Positions 41,690 through 53,010 of a stretch of 64,000 nt of DNA are shown one piece after another. The notes beneath the pieces were generated by a model. The model was given only the letters and a program-made list of their open reading frames with translations, was not told the origin of the DNA and made no database searches. The position numbers were made by a program, and so were the translations under genes. This stretch comes from Ophiura sarsii (lineage: Eukaryota; Echinodermata; Ophiuroidea; Amphilepidida; Ophiuridae), in NCBI GenBank assembly GCA_035610835.1, contig CM069455.1, forward strand, positions 16,815,874 through 16,879,873. The letters are read 5' to 3'. The number at the start of each line of letters is the position of its first letter. Position 1 is the first letter of the stretch.

Positions 41690-42059
41690 AATTATTTGTT
41701 TGCTTGCCCATAGATGCCCTCAAAAAAGTAGGGTCAGTCGGTCGGATTTTTATTTCATTTTATTTTACTTATTTTTGTCTCTAAATTAGTACCTGAATAC
41801 CATAAATAAAGGGAAAAATAGTGTTAAATACTTTTTTTTAAATATTTTAAGTCCAAAAACTGGACTTAAGATGATCCATATGGGGTTACATGGGTTTTAA
41901 AAAGAATTATCTTTAAAAAAAATTGTGAAAAAACTCTCTTTTTAAAGTTTTTTTATATTATTTTTTTGTAAAAAAGGGGTTAAAAGTGACACGGTCAGGA
42001 CTGTTTTACACAGTCGGTCGGTCGGACGAGGGCAAGCAAACAATTAATTTGTTATGGCC
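41690..42059. mobile_element. Harbinger-like MITE H4
   Basis: The left end GGCCATAACAAATTATTTG, then TTTGCTTGCCC, is inverted at the right (GGGCAAGCAAACAATTAATT..GGCC) with one mismatch. Inner GTCAGTCGGTCGGATTTTT is mirrored by CAGTCGGTCGGTCGGACG-type sequence. The flanks AAA and TAA are an imperfect 3-bp target. Confidence 0.8.
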
Positions 42060-42062
42060 TAA

Positions 42063-42669
42063 GTGTCTTACATATACTAATACCGGGAAGTGTTTTTTGA
42101 AAGTTTTATTCTTGATATAATTAAAATAGGCATAGTCTTGACATGAGAGTTGAACAAAAGAAAGATCATTTCAAATCCATTTACCATTTTATTCCAGACA
42201 AGGTCTTTCTTTCAAGCTATCTGGAAAAATATACTCTATACACTTTGCTTTGAATGCCTTGCTTTGAAGTATGTCTTCAATGATAAACAATGGGAGCAAG
42301 GGTACTAACCCAGTGTCTGTGGAGTGTAACAATAGGGCTATATTGAAACCACACTTGTTGATGCTAATTGTCCAAATTGTGGTGACGTTTTCTAGGAATA
42401 TTGGTAGTAGTGACCCCAGGGGCAGGTTTGAGGCCTTCATTCAATGAGAAGTGTGCCCTTAACCTAAGGCATGTTGGTTTAATCATGCATTAGTGAACAA
42501 GGGCACTTGTGACATGTCTACTACTAAAGTTTCTGCTATTGTGTGCCAGTTTTGATGAAGTTTTCTGGGAAAGATGTAATAAATAAATTCTTATAAGATT
42601 TTGTAATCTTGTGTGATCTTGGCGTCACCTTCTGGGCTTACCTCTCTTTAATAGCTTAGCACTTTTGGC
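42063..42669. other. No gene recognised
   Basis: The minus frame 42189-42440 has no recognisable domain. Confidence 0.3.
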
Positions 42670-42673
42670 TTAA

Positions 42674-43079
42674 AGGGACATTAATTGGTGTTGTCAATTT
42701 TAAATGTTTAAAAATTTACTTCAGAATTCAAGTTAAACATTAAAAATTGCCATGACTGTTGTTTCTACTAACAAAAACACAGCAAAACTTGGTTAAAACA
42801 ATACCATCGCTATTTATTGAAAAACGCCCTCTATGCAAATATGGTTCGCGTTATGTATCACGCGTACTGCAGGGGGATACTGTCGGACGTAAAATGCTGA
42901 ACGGGCCCGATCAGTATTTTTTGAATCAACGTTTTGTTGTACAAAGGGCTGATTTTTCTTAATCCTTATAGGTGTAAGTTTATACATGTAATACAATTGT
43001 AAAAATAAACAAATCCCAGTTTTTATCATATATTTTTGTAATTGAGGGCGCTGCCTCCACCACATCTCTTAATGCCCCT
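42674..43079. mobile_element. TTAA-flanked MITE, relative of the AGGGGCATTGAGAGAT family
   Basis: TTAA at 42670-42673 and 43080-43083. Ends AGGGACATTAA and (inverted) AGGGGCATTAAGAGATG. Read from the right, GGGGCATTAAGAGATG and GCGCCCTCAATTA parallel the opening of 44441-44822, so this is a diverged subfamily. The opposed frames inside have no recognisable content. Confidence 0.8.
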
Positions 43080-43083
43080 TTAA

Positions 43084-43190
43084 CCCTAACCTTCCTGGAC
43101 CTTACAAAACCCTACAGTGCTTCAATCTTGTATCGTGCAGGCGGCCCCATCAAGCTCGTGCCACGTTCAGCGTGTGGTTCAACTTGTGTT
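43084..43190. other. No feature recognised
   Basis: Spacer. Confidence 0.3.
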
Positions 43191-43191
43191 T

Positions 43192-43300
43192 TGATCATCA
43201 ACCGTGTAGCTATGGTAGAGCATCAGACCTGCACGTGTCCTGGGTTTGATCCGCCGCGCATGCAGAGACTGATTTTCTACTCACATTTTACCCATTTTTT
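43192..43300 (+). repeat. tRNA-derived SINE head
   Basis: A-box-like TAGCTATGGTAGAGCATC and B-box GGTTTGATCC lie about 39 bases apart, within a tRNA-like segment ending CGCGCATGCA. The sequence after it (TTTTCTACTCACATTTTACC) resembles the body after the head at 34418. Confidence 0.6.
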
Positions 43301-43979
43301 CTCCCTGATAGTTTTATTCATTAAAACACACTAAGGGAGTAAGGGTTTAAACTTCTCATTACAGCATTTACATTGAGTTGGAAATAAAATGGACAGAGAA
43401 CAAGGTAGCTAGCTGTATAATTTGTGATTTCTGAAAGAATAGATTGCTAAATGGTATTGGTCTTCATATTTTGGAGGGGAGGAGCAAGAGGGAGGCATTG
43501 ATCTGGGAGCATAACAGACATATAATATTGTTGGTTTATGAGGTGGGGAGGGGATGTCATCCGAGGCAATCCCTGCTGTGATAGAGTTCAATCCCTGTCC
43601 ATAGTTAGCCCTATTAAAACGTATCTTTGACCAACTCTCTGATGGGGAGGATTCCCTGTACCTAGTTAACCCTACAGTAAAACATCACTTGGACACCTGG
43701 GTTAAATAGAAATATCATTGTGGTCCACTGTCTTAGTGAAGCAGATGGTATTAAGTTTGCTGATTTTCCGCCTCAATATGTATGGGTTTAGTTATATGTT
43801 TAAGGTTTAGGGTTACGGTTAAGGAGGTGGTTGTGAAATGAGAAATTGGCAAACTCTACCACAACCAAGTTAATGAAAACAATGTCCTGTAAAAGGGAAT
43901 TTAAGCTTAGTAATGCCCTCAAACTACTTGTTTTCTAAATGAAATAATGCTATTTATAGCATTAAACTACTACCTCTGG
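43301..43979. other. No gene recognised
   Basis: Unassigned. The minus frame 43409-43591 is not supported. Confidence 0.3.
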
Positions 43980-44440
43980 GGTTCAAAAAGAGTTCTTGAA
44001 GTGTAAACAATGTCTTGAAATTGAGGCAGGCTCTGTCTGCCTCTCAAGTTAATGCTATTGTTAGGAGGCTTTCCTGGAAAATGTAATGTAGGATTTGTAT
44101 GGTGGTTTCGCTTTAGAGGGACAGGTATATTTGAGACATTTCATGATTTTGTACAACAGCACAGCAGCCTAGATGTGCAGAAATGTATAAATGATGACTA
44201 GCATTCGCAGGTTATTGGAATACCTTCAGAAGGAGCCATTCCAGCTTTAAACAGTTATATTTATATGACTGGTTTTTGTATACACGTTCCTGCAGTGTTC
44301 AAAGTTTACCATTGCAGGATCAAAAAAAAAAAAAACCCTACCTATTATATTTTGTAGTATTATGGGATAAACACTTAGGCTGCTGTGGTACAACAGTAAG
44401 CATGGGAAGGATGTCATAACATATAGACAGAGCTGGTTAA

Positions 44441-44822
44441 AGGGGCATTGAGAGATACGTATGGGAGTGCGCCCTCAATTATCCTGGAAATCAGGTTTTT
44501 TTTGCATCAAAGTAATACTTAGGCATATACTAACTACCATCTGAAACAGTTTACCAACATTCGCCGTTTATCATATATAAAATTTCATGATTTTCTTAGT
44601 TTCGATATGATTATATCGAAACTCAGGTGCTGAATTCAGAAGTTATGCATCGTTTTACTCCCAGACTTTCGCTGCAAATCACAACCCGGAAGTGCCGTTA
44701 TTTGCTTATTTTATCTTGAAGGCGATGTCGGAATTGTATGACATTTTGGATTTGGGCTATGTTGATGATTATCTTTACGTTATTTGCTCGTTTAGTATAT
44801 CAATACATCTCTCAATGCCCCT
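44441..44822. mobile_element. TTAA-flanked MITE, AGGGGCATTGAGAGAT family, complete copy
   Basis: TTAA at 44437-44440 and 44823-44826, with 16-bp perfect inverted ends AGGGGCATTGAGAGAT. The central near-palindrome TTTCGATATGATTATATCGA is conserved with the other copies. 382 bp, no ORF. This copy defines the family in the window. Confidence 0.92.
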
Positions 44823-45459
44823 TTAAGGGATGGTCTGTTGATCATCCCAAATGATGGGTTCATAAAGTGACAAGTTGTTTTGAAGTTTGTGTTATTGTGT
44901 GAGCTTGTTGCATGTCAAATTGAGACTCTTGTCTGCCTCTCAAGTTTATGCTATTGTAATTGTTAAGACACTTTCCTGGAAAATGCAAGATTTGTATGAA
45001 ATGTATGGTGATATTATGCCAAGACAAGTGTTCAAATCACAGGCTTATTATAAATGCTTCATGATTTTTTTACAATTGAGAGAATGCTTTAACCTTTAGA
45101 CAGCTGGAATTTGAGAGTTGTTCTGTTGATTCTTCCAAATGAATGGCTATATGGTTCAGTAAACAGGACTTAGTTGTTTTGAAGTTTGAGAAACTCATGA
45201 TGTTATTGTGGGTAATCTTTCCAGGAAAAGAGACAAATAGGTTTAAAAGATGTGTTTGAAAGTGTTCTTAAACACTTGAAATGGAGTTACAAAAGACCAA
45301 ACGGTGTAAATAATTTCTTCAATCAAATTAAGACTACTCTTCCTGTCATGTTTATGGTGCTTTTGTGAGCAAGTTTTCTTGAAAAGAGAAAATGCAAGAT
45401 TAATATGGCTGTAAAATGTTAAGATTTGTGTAATATAAACACTTATGATCTGGCACAAT

Positions 45460-45790
45460 AGATAGTGTGACCGGTGACGTAGTGCCCGGCGGTTTGCGTG
45501 CGCACCTACAGGGAACGGTGCTTTAATTCACACTTGATTGATCATTACTTAGCATGCTTACGGTGTAATAGTGCAGAAGTCATGGTATGCATCCCTTAGC
45601 ACAATGAGAGACCAGGTACTAAATCTGGTTGCCCGGCGGTTTGTGTGCGCACCATAAGGGCATGTGCTTTTAAAATTGGCGCTCAGTGATGTGTGTTTTG
45701 CTTTCATATAGTATGATGTATGCAGTAGTCATGGACTAGTACCCCTAGCATGTCTTTAGACCAGGCGCTAATCAATATGTAAACACTACT
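45460..45790. repeat. ~148-bp tandem duplication within the array
   Basis: GCCCGGCGGTTTGCGTGCGC (45483) recurs as GCCCGGCGGTTTGTGTGCGC (45631), each followed by AGTCATGGTATGCATCCC-like and GAGACCAGGTACTAA-like sequence. G+C content is higher than in the surroundings. Confidence 0.7.
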
Positions 45791-46667
45791 GATGTAAACA
45801 ACGGTCACCTCATCTATAGAGAGGGTACCAATAACCAGTACACTCTTACACTACCAAATCCAACAGAATCCAACAGAAGCACTGCACCGGTGGGCCCCAT
45901 CTCCCATCTATCTCGTTGCACAATCACGGAAAGATATAGGCTCCGCGACCCCTTACTGTGATAGGTGATCACCAGGACTCCGACCGCGGCGCCCAGGGTG
46001 CAGCACTCCCCATTTTGTCTGTCATTAGTATTTCTCCCCAGTTCCTCCCCTGTTGGCTTTACTCCAACAAACCGCCTGCCAGGTTATGGCTAATCTCTCA
46101 AAATGATTCCTGATTGTTCTTACATGTGGCAAAATGGTTCAGCAAATGTGACAATATTGTTTTGAAGTTTGAAGTAGACTCAAGTATGTTATTTGTGTGG
46201 AAGGAAGCAGTACTGTAAAATCAAATATGAATGCATGTTTACAACAGCATTACTAACGCCATATTTTGAAATTTTGTAATAAACAACTTGTTTTGACATT
46301 TGATACATGTATACTTTTTAGGATCAATCCCTCTTGTCAGTCTTAAACATTGTGGGTAAATGAGCTTGCACTTTTTGTTCAGATTTTAAAACCCCTACTT
46401 TTCTTATCATGCTTGTTACACTATTGTAGGGAATCTTTCTTGGCAAGAGTAATGCAATATTAAAATGGTTGTTAAATGTTAAGGCTTGCATATTATAAAC
46501 GCTTCATAATTTGGCACAATAGAAAAGTTGATATTTACCTCTAAAAGGAACTGGTGCTGTTCCCACGTTGTTATGATTCCTAGATGGAAATTCCCATTTA
46601 TTTCTTCTGTTTTTCATACTTTATTTGCATAATATCTTAGGTATCAAAAAAAAAGAGTTGAGGATCG

Positions 46668-46740
46668 TGGCTTAGTCATTGGGATGACGGGCCAAGTGCG
46701 GAGCGTCCCCGGATCAATTCCCGGCCGGCCCCCATCAATT
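46668..46740 (+). repeat. tRNA-derived SINE head
   Basis: TCGTGGCTTAGTCATTGGG is an A-box-like arm and GGATCAATTCCCGGCCGG a degenerate B-box and T-arm, within a ~70-base tRNA-sized unit. The B-box change (GATCAATTCC) argues against a functional tRNA gene. Confidence 0.5.
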
Positions 46741-46956
46741 TAGTTGGTGTTTTCTCTTCCAAACTTGTGCCAGTTATAAACCCAGTTAGGGTTAAGAGTT
46801 AAAATGCATATTGCCAACAAAATCCTCTTTTTCATGTGACTGTCACATTTGGCAACAGGTTCAGTAAATATGACATAGTGGGGAAGGGAGCAGTCCTGTA
46901 AAATGAAAATAAAAGTTTTGTATGAATGCATGTTGACCACTGCTATACTTGTTTTA

Positions 46957-47284
46957 TCTCAATTATCCCGCATCAAAGTAATACTTCGGCATATACTAAC
47001 TACCATCTGAAACAGTTTACCAACATTCGCCGTTTATCATATAAAATTTCATGATTTTCTTAGTTTCGACCTGATCATATCGAATTAGGTGCCGAATTCT
47101 GAAGTTATGCTATCGTTTTACACGCGGACTTTCGCGGAAAATCTTAACCCGGAAGTGCCGTTATTTGCTTATTTGGCATGAAGGCGATATCGGAATTGTA
47201 TGACATTTTGAATTTGAGCTATGTTGATGATTATCTTTACGTTATTTGCTCATTTAGTATATCGATACATCTCTCAATGCCCCT
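46957..47284. mobile_element. TTAA-type MITE, AGGGGCATTGAGAGAT family, left end deleted
   Basis: From GCATCAAAGTAATACTTCGG to ATCTCTCAATGCCCCT, TTAA at 47285-47288, it follows 44441-44822 closely. The left terminus and about 40 bases are missing. Confidence 0.88.
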
Positions 47285-47380
47285 TTAAAGTGTACATAGA
47301 CTTAATCCCTCTTGTTAATGTTAGTCTTAAACATTGTGGGTAAGTCTACACTTTTTGTTTTAATATGCATGGACATTTGT

Positions 47381-47648
47381 CAATGGTAGGTATTCCGATT
47401 GCTGGCCCGATTTTGAACTTGTAAAATAGTTGTATTCCAAAGTTTGAGTTGCATAACTCCAATGGTTCTTATTTTAGAAGCACAAGGTGACATGAAATTT
47501 CCCCATTGATTGAGTAGTACACACACTGGCAGGATGGTTAGCCACCTTTGGCAGTAATTCACTGCATTTTGGCCTATAGCGTCAAAATGGAACTTACCAA
47601 AATAAGTCGATGGGCAAAAAAAAGCTAAAGTGTTCAGAACATCCACCT
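47381..47648. mobile_element. TTAA-type MITE, third copy of the AGGTAGGT family
   Basis: GGTAGGTATTCCGATTGCTG, AAAGTTTGAGTTGCATAACT, CATTGATTGAGTAGTACACA and AGAACATCCACCT (TTAA at 47649-47652) follow the order of 4542-4864. The left TTAA has been lost. Confidence 0.85.
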
Positions 47649-47652
47649 TTAA

Positions 47653-48210
47653 TATTGAGTGGAGACAGATATTCATGCGGTAAAAAAAGGGTTTGATTTT
47701 CAATCAAATTAGAAGTTCTGTGGTGCCATTGGCAAAAATGTTAACAAAAAACTACTCATAGGTGTTTGTTTTCATCCTGTCAATTTACACTGCTCAAATT
47801 AGTATGCCTATTTCGAAATCATTGTCACAAAGTGATTGCGAAATCCATCGAAAAAGTTCGTTACCACTATATCCTGGTATTAAATATAAACACGTTTTCA
47901 TTTCAATGGGTAATTAAACATCACATATTACAAGGTTAACCAGTAATGAAATGAAATACAACTTTTATATGACTACCCAATGGAGCATAAACAATTATAA
48001 TAAAAACCTGCAAAAAGAGGTCCAAAGTACTGTAATAGTTAACCACAAATTACCAGATTGTACAAGTGTTGAACGGGTTCATTGTGGGCTTTTCTTGACC
48101 ACAATTGTAGCGAGGCGTATTTCTTGGAAATCTTATTTTAGATCCCGAGACTTGATACCACTGACCTCGAGAACCTATTATTGACATCAGAAGTAATTTA
48201 ATACTGTTTA
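47653..48210. other. No gene recognised
   Basis: Unassigned. The frames 47951-48184 (+) and 48050-48331 (-) overlap the next MITE and show no domain. Confidence 0.3.
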
Positions 48211-48588
48211 GGCCAAATAAAAAAATTAACATGTTTAGCGTCCTGACTTTTTCAACAAAAGGAAGGAGGAGGCCCTTTTTATTTTTTATTTTTGGCACTT
48301 TTTGGAGCAAAATTGTTCCGATTAGCGACAAACTTTGTGACCCTGAAAGATGAGGAGGCCTCTTTAAATTGTTTTTAATTCATGGTTGTGAGGGGTCGGT
48401 TGGTCACCACAAAACTTGTTTAAAATGCATTATAAGAGAGAAACAAAGCTGTTACAAACATCTTAAACTCTGAAACACCTGAACGAAAAGTTATGACTGA
48501 AATAATTTAGAAAAAAAAGGAATGTGAAGCAGACCCCAAAAAGGAAGCCGGAGGGGACGCTAAACATGTATTTATTTTTTTATTTTAC
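48211..48588. mobile_element. Harbinger-like MITE H5
   Basis: TTA (48208-48210) precedes GGCCAAATAAAAAAATTAAC, then ATGTTTAGCGTCC. The right side has GGACGCTAAACATG followed by TTTATTTTTTTATTTTAC; the terminal GGCC has decayed. Core phrases GGAGGAGGCCC and GGAAGCCGGAGGGGAC flank the A/T tracts. Confidence 0.72.
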
Positions 48589-48881
48589 ATTGTTCTCATT
48601 TTTTCTCCTTCAGTGTGGCACCAACAGTTTGCCTCTAAAGATCTGAAACGGAGCTGTTCAATAGGCAAATACATATTTTGATTTGCCCAACATCTGGGTG
48701 GATTGGTTGAATTCTTGTATAGGTAAATAAACAGATACTACACAAGAACACTGATTTTAAAGAATGCTGAACGTGCATCTTTCTACTTTCTTGAAAGAAA
48801 CTTTTAATATTTAACAAATAAGTGAATAATTGACAATTTATGCATTTAGGTTGAAGTTAAACATAAACAGAACACATTTTG
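48589..48881. other. No feature recognised
   Basis: Spacer. Confidence 0.3.
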
Positions 48882-48889
48882 CTATTATT

Positions 48890-49784
48890 TAGGCATGCGA
48901 GCGGGACACGGTTCGACCGTGTCACGCACGTATGACCCGTGGCCCGTAAGCAAAACACTGTATACGAAAACACGAACTAGATTTTACAATTTGAACTAAC
49001 ACATTTTCGTAATAAAAACAAGGAAATACAAGGAAACTAATGGATTATTAGCCATTTTTTTAGACTATGTGCATGAAAGTTCATATAAAAAACAATGATT
49101 CCGTCCCTTATTACTGCTAATTAATATAATAATATGGAGTTTACCAGGCACTTCGATCGCTCGCGAGTGATACTAAAGCGCCATTGTTACAGCTAGTCTT
49201 ATTCCCAATCATTTTTATTGCTCCTTTTCGTAACACTAAGCGGCATGAGAACAAGACTAGCATTAATTTAAAAGTGACGTCATGATTATAATTGATAAAT
49301 TCTCCGAATTGCGCAGAAAGCCGCCATTTTGTACACATTTTAAACCGACAGAAAAAATTCTGCGCAACTACATGTAAAGCAATGGGATTTTTAACTCTGG
49401 ACGAAAGTGAATATGAACCGCCGATATTTAAGGATTTACCATACTTTGTTTTAGTTATTTGAAGATGACACTCAATCTTTAGGTTTGGCTTTGATGGTAC
49501 GTGATCAGAGATCAAGAGGGAATCTTTTTGCGTAGCTCTTTTTGCTACATATTTGTGCATTAGTGTTCAAAAGTGTGTCGTATTTCGTGATGCTACATTG
49601 GTTAAATCGAACGCTGCGTGGTGGTATGCACTATGCCGGTTATTACGGGGCTTGGGCTCTACTGTGGGTTGGGTTTGGGAATTCACGGAGAGTGAGACTA
49701 ATACGGGATACGGGTACCCGTGACACGCACGTATAGAATGACCCGTGTCACGTAAGAGAAAAAAAACGGGATAACTCAAGCCTA
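48890..49784. mobile_element. hAT-like element, 895 bp, TAGGCWTG ends, perfect target duplication
   Basis: CTATTATT flanks both ends (48882-48889, 49785-49792). The left terminus TAGGCATGCGAG and inverted right terminus TAGGCTTGAG are TAG-type hAT ends. Subterminal GACACGGNNCNNCCGTGTCACG and ACGCACGTAT words occur on both sides. The interior holds a 139-codon minus frame (49141-49560) with no recognisable domain, which may be captured host sequence or chance. Confidence 0.85.
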
Positions 49785-49792
49785 CTATTATT

Positions 49793-51379
49793 TATAACCC
49801 TTGTATTGACAAATTAGAAATATCAAAAGTACATTAGGCACATTTAAAGTTGGTAAATTATTAAGAAAACGTAAGGGGTAAAATGTGTTTCTTGAATTTT
49901 TGTGTGTGATTCAAATGTCTGATTACCTACAACTGTACCTCGTTTGTTTAATGTGATCTTTCAATCAGTATCAATGCTGTATCAACGCTGTAAAAGTGGT
50001 AATTTGTGTGTGATTAATTTTTTGCGCTTAACCAATTTTGAGCTGTTTCGCATGTTTTTAAATTCATCACATAGACCTATATGCATTTAGAAATACATTT
50101 GTGCATTAATTCTTTTGTGGTAGCTGATTGAAGCACGAAAATATAGATGAGGTGACATTTGTTGACATTTAGGACGCCCTCTGTTGGTTTGAGACAAAAC
50201 ACACCGGGCAAGAGTTCCTATAGTTTACATAGGCCAGATCAGGTTTTCTAACTAAGATTGTGGTGTCACAGCAAATTGTTATCAAAACTGTTTTTAAACT
50301 TGCTTAGGAATGCTATAAGCTATCGCATTTCACACAAAAAACTAAAACTAAATGAGTTTTACAATTCATTAGAAAGAAATTTCATGTTGTCTTCATTAAC
50401 TTTACTGTATATTCTGCCTGGAGGGAAACAACAGAGGGTGTCCCATTTGTAAATACATGACATCATCTATATGTAGCGTGAACATTTCCACTTTGACAGT
50501 ACTCAGATTGGCCTCCAAGTCTTGCCACCAACATTGACATGACAACATTATGTGACTGACTCATTAATGCGATGGTTGGTAGTGGTAGTGGTAGAATTAG
50601 CAGATTTCTAATTTCACTGTAGGCCTACTGAATAGACCTATTCCTAACCCTGTCCTTAACCCTAACTCTAGGCCTAACCCTTATCGAAAATAATTCTTCA
50701 CCGTCATAACCAGGAACCCTAAATCATGTAGTGTGAAAAGCGAACTCAATACCATCGGCCTGACTAGGTTAACTAATAGAAAGTAAGCATGAAAACTATG
50801 GTGCCAATAATAAACTTTCCATACAGTGTTGAATGTATCAATCTTTAGTGTCAAACCATGGGAGAAAAAAATCTCAATATTACAGAGAGCAAGTAGTAGA
50901 GGACAACCAAACACATTTTTTTGTTGCCCAAGCCAACCTTTTGATCCTAAGTAAATTCACACCTGATTGATGCATTGTTATGACTGATTGGTATGATGGA
51001 TGATGTTGGTGGCAGTATTCCAAATTCCAAAGTGGTAGAAACAGACGATGCCAGACATGGGCTCATTCACGAATAATCAAGGTTGATTTATGCGTAGAAG
51101 GTTACGTGATCAAGCGAATGGGACGAAGGGTTAACAACGGATTAAATTCAATAAATGATACTGACACTGAAGTTGGTTAACCAATTGCAGTGGTTTTACG
51201 ATGACATTATTTAGTTCCAATGCGTAATGAATTTTCTGGGGTCATATAATCAAAATCCATTTTTACATTGAAACCAACAGAGATTCAAAATGTATGGCCC
51301 TTCATGTCCACCATCGACTGGGTAGAAATCTAGATATTATCGTCCCATTCTCCATAGAGCACATATTGTCTACAATGGT
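49793..51379. other. No gene recognised
   Basis: Includes TAGTGGTAGTGG at 50580 and a few CCCTAAC/CCTAACC words at 50645-50685. No supported ORF; the minus frame 50681-50914 has no domain. Confidence 0.35.
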
Positions 51380-51796
51380 CTACCCTGTATATTTCCCTTC
51401 CACATCAATTGTTTCCTCAATATCCCAAATAACCATAACTACAATCACGGCCATAATTAGTTGGAACATCCATGTAATAATTACCCTTTCATACGTTCCC
51501 GTTTGCGCAAAATACACACTATCGAAACATTGCTGTCTTTGACGGACAGCTTGAAGTCTTTCCTCAACATGAATAACTCCCCCCTCCCCACTAGGCAATG
51601 TTGGCCCCTCCCAGTATCTCGTAACATAAAAATCATGTTTCAACATTGATCCAGGGGGAAAGGGGGAGTTTTTAAACACACGTATAAAAGTGTTCCAACA
51701 ATATTGGCTGAAATTGTAGATAGGCCTTATTGGTACCACACCACTAAATAAATCCCCTATGCTTACTGTGTAAAATAGACCATAATTATACGCCAT
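51380..51796 (-). CDS. Candidate exon or small ORF with one membrane segment
   Basis: A 138-codon minus frame starting at an ATG in good context (GAGAAAATGGCG). Residues around 70-95 are hydrophilic (HVEERLQAVRQRQQ), and residues about 108-127 (TWMFQLIMAVIVVMVIWDI) form one clear hydrophobic segment, followed by an acidic stretch and a stop. Codon use is not obviously biased and no family is recognised. A possible donor (ACAGG then GTAGAC) lies just before the stop, and GTAAGC after codon 10 is a further possible donor, so it may be several things or nothing. Confidence 0.3.
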   Translation of the reverse strand: MAYNYGLFYTVSIGDLFSGVVPIRPIYNFSQYCWNTFIRVFKNSPFPPGSMLKHDFYVTRYWEGPTLPSGEGGVIHVEERLQAVRQRQQCFDSVYFAQTGTYERVIITWMFQLIMAVIVVMVIWDIEETIDVEGKYTG

Positions 51797-52185
51797 TTTC
51801 TCGCTTATAAAGCAACTGGTTGCTTCAACTTTGCATTCTGTGTGAAGATTATGGTCTTGGCTTTCCTGTAAAAAAAAATATATATATATAAGGTCAAGGC
51901 AAAATTTTCGAGATATGAACCGTCGAAGATACGCATGTTTGTAGCTTGCCCAGGCCTAGCCTAGGTCTAAGCAATTCTAATCAGTTATGTGAAGTCTCAA
52001 AAATGACTACAAAATCATAAAAAATAGGTCAAAGAAGAAAATTTGCACTGATATTGTTTGATAATCTTCATTTAATAATCATCCGATCAAAAGTTTGGCC
52101 AACAACACTACTTTTGAAGCATTTTTATAAATTTCACTTAGAGGAGTGTCATCCCAACCAATTCAACAGGCTTTTGTGGACTCTT
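51797..52185. other. No gene; short (AT)n near 51880
   Basis: A TATATATATA tract follows an A8 run. Otherwise unassigned. Confidence 0.35.
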
Positions 52186-52430
52186 CCATTATTTATTTAG
52201 TGGTGTGAATCCTATAGGCACAAGTATAAGGTTTATGTTTGTGTTGGGAAGGGGGGGGGGGGGGGTCATACAAATAAGCAACATTTGAGTAGGGGGGTCA
52301 TACAAATAATCATGTTTGTTTAGGGGGTCATTAAAAAGGATGACGACAAATGACATTTTTTGGACTGCCCCTACCAAAGAAAATGACCGCCCTAAATTGC
52401 CCCGCAAATTCCTAAGACTGCATGATCAAC
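52186..52430. repeat. GGGGGGTCATACAAATA repeats with a G15 run
   Basis: G15 at 52251-52265 precedes GTCATACAAATAAGCAAC; GGGGGGTCATACAAATAATC and GGGGGTCATTAAAAAGGATG follow. Three decayed copies of a ~45-bp unit. Confidence 0.6.
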
Positions 52431-52439
52431 ACACCCTAC

Positions 52440-53010
52440 AGTACTGTTTGTGTTGCTATTAAATATATCATCTGTAGAGCAATCTGACCTATATTTTGAA
52501 TTTCATGCAGTAGTTTGTTTCTTCAAATCGGAAATCCACTGGCCACAGCTGATACTATCAAAGACCCTTCTTGGCAATCTATATTACTAAATGGACCATC
52601 AAATTGTCAAGTCTGGACATTTAACGTTGTGTGTTGACATTCAGGATATCATCTCAAGATCAAACTGACCTATATTTTGAGGCCAAATTTGTCTTAATTA
52701 TTTATTTATTTATATCAAAATGCTTTGGACACAGCATCTGATAGAATCAAAGTATTTTTCTTGACAATCTGAGCTAAATGGCCCGTTGAATCGTGAAGTC
52801 TGCACAATTAGCTGTGTGTGCCTTTACAAGTTCACCCCTTCTTGACCAATCTGACCTATATCTAGGCACAATTTTTCTTCGTTGTTTATTTCTTCAGATA
52901 GGAATACCATCTAATACTGGACCTGTGGAATCTTTTGTTATCAGGCATGAGAATTTTGCTTTTTTAAAAGGAAATCCTCTTATTCCAAGTTTCTGCACTT
53001 TCTTTTAATT
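52440..53010. repeat. Decayed tandem array, ~180-bp units, three copies
   Basis: CAATCTGACCTATATTTTGA (52482), CAAACTGACCTATATTTTGA (52660) and CAATCTGACCTATATCTAGG (52844) mark the units, each followed by a TTTCTTC/ATTTCTT phrase, a YATCTGATA or GCTGATACT phrase and CTTGGCAATCT-like sequence. Confidence 0.7.

Larger units (their letters stand above)
43980..47370. repeat. Decayed tandem array of ~300-bp units, split by insertions
   Basis: Recurring ordered phrases are CTGCCTCTCAAGTTNATGCTATTG (44036, 44934), TTTCCTGGAAAATG, GTTGTTTTGAAGTTTG (44872, 45174, with a variant near 46159), TGGCACAATAG (45450, 46511) and CCTGTAAAATGAAAAT-type sequence (46196, 46894). The units are interrupted by a MITE at 44441, a duplication at 45460, a SINE head at 46668 and a MITE remnant at 46957. 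Short frames within are not supported as genes. Confidence 0.65.

Noticed and set aside
45460..46100. G+C-rich block considered as 5S rRNA or U1/U2 snRNA
   Set aside because: Neither the 5S internal control boxes nor snRNA 5' ends could be matched on either strand; part of it is a simple tandem duplication.
50640..50690. CCTAACCC-like words suggesting interstitial telomere repeat
   Set aside because: Only a few irregular copies; the spacing is not six bases and other motifs intervene.
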